Below, piece after piece: positions 1 to 3,934 of a DNA stretch of 5,487 bases. Within the stretch, counting starts at the first letter, position 1; each line of letters starts with the position of its first letter. The translations under genes were made by a program, and so were the position numbers. This DNA is from Deltaproteobacteria bacterium. GTDB taxonomy: Bacteria; Desulfobacterota; Desulfobacteria; Desulfobacterales; Desulfatirhabdiaceae. The notes under the pieces were generated by a model. That model ran no database searches, was not told the DNA's origin, and saw nothing but the letters and a program-made list of their open reading frames with translations. The stretch is taken from positions 1-5,487 of the forward strand of contig JAPLJE010000812.1 of NCBI GenBank assembly GCA_026388755.1, in the 5' to 3' direction.

Positions 1-356
1 CCGGTACAGATGAAAGCAAGGTCGATATGTTCCCGGGTCAACAAATCGTTAACTTCCCCATAGGTCTTACGCTGAACCAGAACGGTGTCACGATCTAGTT
101 TGGCACCAATGTAATCAATCAGCTCCCGGTAATAGATGAACGTTTCTTTCGGCGATACCATCGCGGCCACGGCAACCCGAAGGGTTTGCCGACCGGAATT
201 GACCCCTTCCGTCCGCAACGCCTCTGTTTTTTGGGAGAAGTCGACCTGTTTGTAGTCAGCGTCCCGGCTGCAGGCCGCAAGAAACACGACAAGCCCACCG
301 GTGATGAGCAGCAGGATCTTTCGCCAAATGAATTGCGGTGAAAAGGCTCGTTTCAT
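1..356 (-). CDS. PhnD-family phosphate/phosphonate-type substrate-binding lipoprotein (C-terminus outside window)
   Basis: The first 118 codons are visible; the rest lies beyond the left edge. Residues 1-29 form a lipoprotein signal: basic start (MKR), hydrophobic stretch at about 14-26, and lipobox L-A-A-C with the lipidated Cys at 29. After a linker, residues from about 56 read LRVAVAAMVSPKETFIYYREL, then QRKTYGEVNDLL and DLAFICTG. This is the characteristic N-lobe of the PhnD-like phosphate/phosphite/phosphonate binding family (PF12974 type). The family binds oxyanions in the periplasm either for ABC uptake or, as in AioX of arsenite oxidisers, as the input to a sensor kinase. No permease or ATPase gene is visible, so transport versus sensing cannot be decided. 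The ATG at 356 is the only start: an in-frame TGA lies 21 bases upstream. Its ribosome site is weak, suggesting dependence on translation of the ArsR gene just upstream. Confidence 0.85.
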   Translation of the reverse strand, partial: MKRAFSPQFIWRKILLLITGGLVVFLAACSRDADYKQVDFSQKTEALRTEGVNSGRQTLRVAVAAMVSPKETFIYYRELIDYIGAKLDRDTVLVQRKTYGEVNDLLTREHIDLAFICT

Positions 357-406
357 ATTCCGCCAAGGTGGATGGATTCAGGGGCTTTTAGAAATGGGTT
401 TATGGT

Positions 407-787
407 TCATGAGCGGCTGCCTGAATCACGTTTGCGCTGTTTTCTGCACATTTCAATTAGTTCGCAGGAACCGATCTCATCCAGTATAGGCCGGTCCGCC
501 TTGACGACAGCGGCGTTCCCGATTTCCTGTTTCAGCCACGGAATCAACGTCTTGACATTCGGCCGATCTTTCCGAAGCCGGTAATACACCCATCTGCCGT
601 CTTTGCGGCTATCAACCAGTCCGGCATGTATCAGCAAGGCCATATGGCGGGATACGGTAGCGCCGGTAATTCTCAGCAGTTCTTTGATCTGACAGGCGCA
701 GAGTTCGTGGGTGGAAAGAAGGGCAGCCACCACCCGCAGGCGGTTTTGATCCGAAAGGGCCTTCAACAGGGATAGGGTGTTTTTCAT
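407..787 (-). CDS. ArsR/SmtB-family metal(loid)-responsive repressor
   Basis: A 126-residue winged-helix regulator. The hallmarks in order are an N-terminal helix LLKALSDQNRLRVVAALL, the ELCACQI segment, the recognition helix around TGATVSRHMALLIHAGLV, and the beta-wing SRKDGRWVYYRL. ELCACQI corresponds to ELCVCDL of E. coli ArsR, whose cysteines bind As(III)/Sb(III). Here C30 and C32 (this start) are conserved and two more cysteines lie near the C-terminus (C108, C114), so a thiol-based metal or metalloid sensor is likely. Family members bind promoter DNA as dimers and release it on metal binding. The ATG at 787 is preferred because GGAG lies 7 bases upstream; a TTG two codons earlier (793) is only 1 base from the same GGAG. 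The gene ends 50 bases before the PhnD-like lipoprotein gene, probably in one operon. The inducer cannot be fixed from sequence. Confidence 0.93.
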   Translation of the reverse strand: MKNTLSLLKALSDQNRLRVVAALLSTHELCACQIKELLRITGATVSRHMALLIHAGLVDSRKDGRWVYYRLRKDRPNVKTLIPWLKQEIGNAAVVKADRPILDEIGSCELIEMCRKQRKRDSGSRS

Positions 788-805
788 CGACAATCTCCGT
801 TGTTC

Positions 806-825
806 AGTTAGTCAATCAAGTAACT
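806..825. promoter_or_regulatory. Short dyad upstream of arsR, candidate ArsR operator
   Basis: AGTTA at 806-810 and TAACT at 821-825 form a 5-base inverted repeat with a 10-base spacer, 19-38 bases upstream of the arsR start. ArsR-family proteins usually repress their own promoters from dyads in this position. A TTGACA-like hexamer on the minus strand at 840-845 could be a -35, but no good -10 sits at normal spacing, so the promoter is not resolved. The arms are short enough to be chance. Confidence 0.3.
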
Positions 826-899
826 ATTATTAAGGCTGCTGTCAAGATTATTTTGTCCGATACGAAATATTGATTTTGTTCAGAAAATTAGAAATCAGG

Positions 900-975
900 T
901 CATAATTCCGCCAGGTTGGCCCTTGCTTTTGGCTGATACCTGTGTCAGTGATACAGGCCAATGACGGAATTACGA
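900..975 (-). repeat. Long inverted repeat / RNA stem
   Basis: The arms at 900-913 and 962-975 are inverted copies matching at 12 of 14 positions. On the plus strand the two differences are A-C mismatches (902/973 and 911/964). On the minus strand both become G-U wobbles, so a leftward transcript would form an uninterrupted 14-pair stem. Past a 2-base bulge (914-915) the stem can extend by four pairs (916-919 with 958-961). This favours a structured RNA made from the minus strand, such as a long arsR leader or a small RNA. A six-T run at 981-986 on the plus strand leaves a rightward terminator as an alternative, though no rightward gene precedes it. Confidence 0.45.
939..957. repeat. Near-perfect palindrome nested in the long stem
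   Basis: CCTGTGTCA and TGATACAGG surround a single central G. Eight of nine positions pair by Watson-Crick rules and the ninth is a G-T position. As DNA it resembles a dimer-binding operator. As RNA it forms the apical hairpin of the 900-975 structure. No known operator family is recognised. Confidence 0.4.
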
Positions 976-1014
976 TCGGGTTTTTTGCGCTCTTTTGCTG
1001 AAATTTCAAACGCC

Positions 1015-1045
1015 GGGCAATCCTCGGCGCGAATAGGGATTGCTC
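1015..1045 (+). repeat. Inverted repeat with 11-base loop
   Basis: GCAATCC (1017-1023) and GGATTGC (1037-1043) are perfect inverted copies. Adding the flanking pairs 1015/1045, 1016/1044 and 1024/1036 gives a 10-pair stem that includes two G-U pairs if read as plus-strand RNA. The loop is 1025-1035. The function is unknown: it could be a protein-binding dyad or part of a transcript from an unidentified rightward promoter. Confidence 0.35.
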
Positions 1046-1080
1046 CTCTGATGACATAATCATGGTGAACATATGATCAA

Positions 1081-1113
1081 GTCAATTGCCGTCAGGGAAT
1101 TGACCGCAATTCC
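1081..1113. promoter_or_regulatory. Compound dyad, candidate enhancer/operator for the sigma-factor operon
   Basis: GTCAATTGCC (1081-1090) and GGGAATTGAC (1095-1104) pair at 9 of 10 positions about a centre near 1092.5. A second overlapping dyad, GGAATTG (1096-1102) with CAATTCC (1107-1113), is perfect with a 4-base spacer. The first centre lies about 100 bases upstream of the start expected from the sigma-54 promoter at 1166-1181. That is in the usual range for binding sites of NtrC/ZraR-type enhancer-binding proteins. The second dyad also overlaps the -35 of the putative sigma-70 promoter, so a repressor site is an alternative. Confidence 0.4.
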
Positions 1114-1127
1114 AGGTTTCATATATT
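1100..1127 (+). promoter_or_regulatory. Possible sigma-70 promoter
   Basis: TTGACC (1100-1105) and TATATT (1122-1127) each match consensus at 5 of 6 bases, with a 16-base spacer. The region is A+T-rich, so a chance match is quite possible. If used, it would give a basal transcript reading through the sigma-54 promoter into the sigma-factor gene. Confidence 0.3.
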
Positions 1128-1165
1128 ATTTTCTTTACAGTGCGTTATATAAAAGCTGACTGAAC

Positions 1166-1181
1166 TGGCACGAATCCTGCT
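1166..1181 (+). promoter_or_regulatory. Sigma-54 (RpoN) -24/-12 promoter
   Basis: TGGCACGAATCCTGCT fits the consensus TGGCACR-N4-TTGCW at every defined position except one (C for the first T of TTGC). The invariant GG (1167-1168) and GC (1179-1180) are exactly 10 bases apart. The predicted start is near 1192, leaving a leader of about 83 bases before the sigma-factor ATG at 1275. Sigma-54 promoters need an ATP-dependent activator bound upstream, and a dyad sits at a suitable distance (1081-1104). In enterobacteria the related sensor gene zraP is sigma-54/ZraR dependent, which fits the ZraP-like protein encoded in this operon. Confidence 0.7.
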
Positions 1182-1274
1182 TTAATAAACGGGCGCAACG
1201 CCAGATGCGTGTTGGGAACAGATTTTTGGATTATTGATTCAAGGGAGTATGTTTTCAGAGCGCAAAGGGAAAAT

Positions 1275-1817
1275 ATGACCGGGGCTTCAGATGAACAACT
1301 CATGCAAGCCGTTGCCGGAGGCGATCTCGATGCCTTCAACAATATCGTTCTGCGCTACCAGCAACAAGCTTGGAGAACAGCTTGTCGACTTCTTGGAGAC
1401 CCCATGGAAGCCGAAGATATCGCCCAGGAAACCTTTCTCAAAATCTTGAAAGCAGCCCCGCGCTACCGGCCAACGGCGAGCTTTCGCACCTACCTTTATA
1501 CCATCATCTACAGGCTTTGCCTGGACACCCGTAAAAAGAGCCGCCCATCCCTGATGGATACGATTCCCGACCGGCCATCCGCCTCACCATCCGCAGTGGA
1601 ATGTCTTGTTTCCAGAGAGCGCGGGGAAGAGATCCGGCATGCGATGGAGAGCCTTCCGCTCAACCAACGGACTGCGATTGTTCTTAAACACGACGAAGGA
1701 CTGAGCTATGCTGAAATTGCTCAGGTGATGGATACTTCGTTGAAATCCGTTGAAATGTTGATTCGTCGCGCAAGAGAAAAACTCCATTCAAAGCTTTCCC
1801 ATCTGAAGACATCCTGA
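1275..1817 (+). CDS. ECF-type RNA polymerase sigma-70 factor
   Basis: A 180-residue two-domain sigma factor. Region 2 spans roughly residues 6-90: DEQLMQAVAGGDLDAFNNIV, then DPMEAEDIAQETFLKI (the region 2.2 core contact) and a 2.3/2.4 segment ending YRLCLDTRKK. A linker of about 30 residues leads to region 4 (about 118-175): SLPLNQRTAIVLKHDEGLSY, the helix-turn-helix AEIAQVMDTSLKSVEMLIRRA, and a basic tail. Regions 1 and 3 are absent, as in ECF sigmas. The ATG at 1275 is preferred because AAGGGA precedes it at suitable spacing and the protein then begins at the normal family boundary; a GTG at 1209 would add 22 residues with no homology look and no ribosome site. It lies directly downstream of the sigma-54 promoter and upstream of anti-sigma and sensor genes, indicating a cell-envelope metal-stress sigma, analogous in role to CnrH. 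Confidence 0.93.
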   Translation: MTGASDEQLMQAVAGGDLDAFNNIVLRYQQQAWRTACRLLGDPMEAEDIAQETFLKILKAAPRYRPTASFRTYLYTIIYRLCLDTRKKSRPSLMDTIPDRPSASPSAVECLVSRERGEEIRHAMESLPLNQRTAIVLKHDEGLSYAEIAQVMDTSLKSVEMLIRRAREKLHSKLSHLKTS

Positions 1818-1885
1818 GTACTTTAAAAAAATATCGAGGGTTTTTTCAAACTCATTCGTTTAATGATTACAAAAAGGAGACGCCG

Positions 1886-2110
1886 ATGAGATGCAAAAAG
1901 GTTCTTTCCCACTTGAACGCCTATGCGGATCATGAATTATCCAGCAGTCTGAGCCGTGGAATAGAGAATCATCTGCACAGTTGCAGAATGTGCCAAATAG
2001 AGTTCGATCAAATCCAACATGTGGAAGGTTTTCTGAATACCCTGGATGTTCCTCCCGTGCCGCAGGAGTTCGCTGCCCGTGTCATGATCGAAGCTCGGAA
2101 AGCCCCCTGA
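1886..2110 (+). CDS. Small zinc-finger (zf-HC2) anti-sigma-like protein lacking a membrane segment
   Basis: 74 residues. C3 near the start plus H29-x3-C33-x2-C36 (NHLHSCRMC) form the zinc-binding anti-sigma signature, within the usual helical context (LSHLNAYADHEL...IENHL). Such domains clamp ECF sigma factors and are typically followed by a transmembrane helix and a periplasmic sensor domain. Here the protein stops after VPPVPQEFAARVMIEARKAP, a segment that in longer relatives is the juxtamembrane stretch, so no membrane anchor is encoded. It has an excellent ribosome site, AAGGAG with a 6-base spacer, and starts 68 bases after the sigma gene. It most likely inhibits the upstream sigma factor as a soluble protein, with envelope signal sensing supplied by the membrane-anchored protein encoded next. 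The zinc motif is seen; the sigma partner is inferred from adjacency. Confidence 0.85.
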   Translation: MRCKKVLSHLNAYADHELSSSLSRGIENHLHSCRMCQIEFDQIQHVEGFLNTLDVPPVPQEFAARVMIEARKAP

Positions 2111-2170
2111 ATCGCTTGAACACACGTACATGATTCTAGCTTCATCTTTTGATGTGGGAGGCATACCCCG

Positions 2171-2671
2171 ATGAAAGGAAATCTCAAAATACTGATCTTT
2201 CTCTTTTCGATCATTCTGAACGTTGTTTTTGTGGGGACTTATGCCACCTATAAGTTCCAGATCATCACTATCGAAAGAAAAGATGACAATTTAATGAAGC
2301 CCCTTTTCCTTGAACTCGATCTCACCCCCGAGCAACTGACAAGATTCAAGTCAGAGCGGGATAAATTCCATCCCCATTTGCAGGCACTGGAGCAGGAAAT
2401 CAAGAGAAAGCAGATCGAACTCATTGAAATTCTATCCATCGATACCCCCGATCAGCGGGCCATCGAGAACAAGCAGAAAGAAATCCAGGAATTGCAGGCG
2501 TTGGCACAGGACAGGGTGATTGTGCACCTCCTTCAAGCAAGCGCCCTCATCAGTCCGGAGCAACGCACACGTTTCTTCCACCTTATCAGGAAGAGAATCG
2601 AGGTGAGCATCTCCTCATGCCCTCCCTGGACAAAACCTCTGGAAGAGAGCCGGACTGGGGAGAGCGGATGA
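2171..2671 (+). CDS. Membrane-anchored periplasmic heavy-metal sensor, CnrX/ZraP/Spy-like
   Basis: 166 residues. Residues 5-25 are a hydrophobic anchor preceded by Lys, so the remainder should be periplasmic. The body is nearly all helical and charged, with paired motifs LDLTPEQ (49-55) and LISPEQ (126-131) flanking long amphipathic helices (about 56-125). This is the layout of the Metal_resist/CpxP/Spy superfamily (LTxxQ-type motifs). Possible metal ligands are H67, H69 and H119, and the tail carries a CPPW sequence (150-153). CnrX of Cupriavidus is a membrane-tethered member of this group that senses Ni/Co and controls release of the sigma factor CnrH through CnrY. The position after a sigma and a small anti-sigma gene supports an equivalent sensor role. 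The start is ATG with GGGAGG 9 bases upstream. The metal identity cannot be read from sequence. A chaperone-like Spy/ZraP role is the main alternative. Confidence 0.8.
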   Translation: MKGNLKILIFLFSIILNVVFVGTYATYKFQIITIERKDDNLMKPLFLELDLTPEQLTRFKSERDKFHPHLQALEQEIKRKQIELIEILSIDTPDQRAIENKQKEIQELQALAQDRVIVHLLQASALISPEQRTRFFHLIRKRIEVSISSCPPWTKPLEESRTGESG

Positions 2672-2729
2672 TTGTCAAGGGAAAATCATCTTTGTGAGCA
2701 AACTACAATTTCAGGAGCAAGTTATAAGC

Positions 2730-3908
2730 ATGCAAGACGATCAAACCCACGATGCTTGTCGTGCCCCCTCTTTGACCATGTTGTTTAGTTCCTTCTTGAG
2801 AATGGGCATCACCGCATTCGGCGGCCCGGCCATGATCGCCTATATCCGCAAGATGGCCGTCGTTCAGAAGCAATGGCTCGATGGGGAATCTTTCCAGGAT
2901 GGTGTTGCCCTCTGCCAGGTGATTCCCGGAGCGACCGTCATGCAGATGGCGGCCTACATCGGGCTGAAGGTCAGGGGAGTGCGCGGGGCAATGGTAAGCT
3001 ATATTGGGTTTGGCCTTCCAGCATTCTTCCTGATGATGGTGCTTTCGGTTCTCTACTCGGTCACACACTCACTGCCCACTGTGGCTTCGGTCTTCAGCGG
3101 TCTTCAGGCTGTCATTGTGGCCGTAGTGGCCAATGCCGCCGTATCTTTTGGAAAGACATCCATCAAGAGATGGAAGGACGTGCTGATCACTGGCATAGCC
3201 GCAGGACTGTTCTGGCTCATGGCAAATCCGATGCTCATCATTCTTCTGGCAGCATTGTTGGGAATGTTGCTGAGCAGCAGACAGCAGCCCAACCTTCGAA
3301 TCGGACATGAAATCAAAATGTCAGCCACAACGCGCCCCCTGTTGCTCTTTTTACTTGGAACCGTTGCAGGCTTTGGCTTGCTCTATTTCTTGAGAAAAGA
3401 TCTCTTCCAGCTTGCCATGCTCATGTCCAAAATCGACATCATTGCTTTTGGCGGGGGGTTTGCCTCGGTTCCCCTCATGTTCCATGAAATCGTCGAGATC
3501 CGCTCCTGGATGGATGGACCCACGTTTCTGAACGGCATCGTCCTGGGGCAGTTCACGCCTGGTCCTATCGTGATCACGGCAACCTTTGTCGGCTATCTGG
3601 TGCATGGCTTTCTCGGGGCGATCGTTGCCACCGTGGCCATATTCCTGCCTTCTTTCCTGATTCTGGTCGGAGTTGCTCCCTATTTTGACAGGCTTCGCGC
3701 CTCCCCATGGTTTGCCAGGGCTATCGGCGGTATTCTCTGTTCTTTTGTCGGGCTGCTTCTTATGGTCACCATCCGTTTTGCCTTGAACGTTCACTGGGAT
3801 TTTCCTCACATGGCGCTGGCGGGTGCTGCTTTTGTCGCTCTGCTTCTCAAACTGGATATCCTGTGGGTGGTTCTTGCGGGAACAGCTATTTCGATACTTA
3901 ATTTTTAG
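2730..3908 (+). CDS. chrA: Chromate transporter, two-domain (long-chain) CHR family
   Basis: 392 residues from this start, the normal size for a bidomain ChrA. The internal duplication is clear. The N-half carries TAFGGPAMIAYIRK (FGGP at 30-33) and CQVIPGATVMQMAAY (IPG at 65-67). The C-half carries IIAFGGGFASVPLMFHEIV (FGGG at 240-243) and GQFTPGPIVITATFVGY (FTPGP at 275-279). Each half has about five or six hydrophobic segments. ChrA exports chromate from the cytoplasm using the membrane potential; some CHR proteins may handle other oxyanions. The start is uncertain: ATG 2730 has AGGAG 12 bases upstream, and an in-frame GTG at 2694 (adding 12 residues) has a weaker AAGGGA at similar spacing. 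The gap to the sensor gene is 22-58 bases, so it is probably in the same operon, and chromate or envelope stress relayed through the sigma factor is a plausible inducer. No ChrB regulator gene is visible. Confidence 0.92.
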   Translation: MQDDQTHDACRAPSLTMLFSSFLRMGITAFGGPAMIAYIRKMAVVQKQWLDGESFQDGVALCQVIPGATVMQMAAYIGLKVRGVRGAMVSYIGFGLPAFFLMMVLSVLYSVTHSLPTVASVFSGLQAVIVAVVANAAVSFGKTSIKRWKDVLITGIAAGLFWLMANPMLIILLAALLGMLLSSRQQPNLRIGHEIKMSATTRPLLLFLLGTVAGFGLLYFLRKDLFQLAMLMSKIDIIAFGGGFASVPLMFHEIVEIRSWMDGPTFLNGIVLGQFTPGPIVITATFVGYLVHGFLGAIVATVAIFLPSFLILVGVAPYFDRLRASPWFARAIGGILCSFVGLLLMVTIRFALNVHWDFPHMALAGAAFVALLLKLDILWVVLAGTAISILNF

Positions 3909-3934
3909 ATGTGCTTTCAAAAGGAACTTAAACC

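Larger units (their letters stand above)
788..1274. other. Divergent intergenic control region
   Basis: This is 487 bases without a convincing gene, between the leftward arsR unit and the rightward sigma-factor unit. It is A+T-rich in parts (18 G+C of 60 in 841-900). It holds, left to right, a short dyad next to arsR, a long stem at 900-975 with a smaller hairpin nested inside, a hairpin at 1015-1045, a compound dyad at 1081-1113, a possible sigma-70 promoter and a strong sigma-54 promoter. A 74-codon minus-strand reading frame here has no ribosome site and no family look, so it is not annotated. Confidence 0.7.

Noticed and set aside
918..931. TTGGCCCTTGC as a second sigma-54 promoter
   Set aside because: The GG-to-GC distance is far too short for -24/-12 recognition.
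848..1072. 74-codon minus-strand reading frame in the intergenic region
   Set aside because: It has no ribosome site at its ATG, no recognisable family features, and overlaps the inverted repeats that better explain the sequence.
1215..1240. GGAAC-type ECF -35 element in the sigma-gene leader, suggesting autoregulation
   Set aside because: No convincing ECF -10 element lies at 16-17 bases, so the pentamer alone is not evidence.
1209..1274. Extended GTG start for the sigma factor
   Set aside because: It adds 22 residues with no sigma-family resemblance and lacks a ribosome site, while ATG 1275 has one and gives normal family length.
1249..1278. Nine-codon leader peptide starting ATG 1249 whose TGA overlaps the sigma ATG
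   Set aside because: The overlap is attractive for translational coupling, but the AAGGGAG before ATG 1249 is only one base away, too close for efficient initiation.
1815..1853. A-run and T-run after the sigma gene as a possible terminator or attenuator
   Set aside because: The stem would be almost only A-T pairs with mismatches, and the next gene follows closely with a strong ribosome site.
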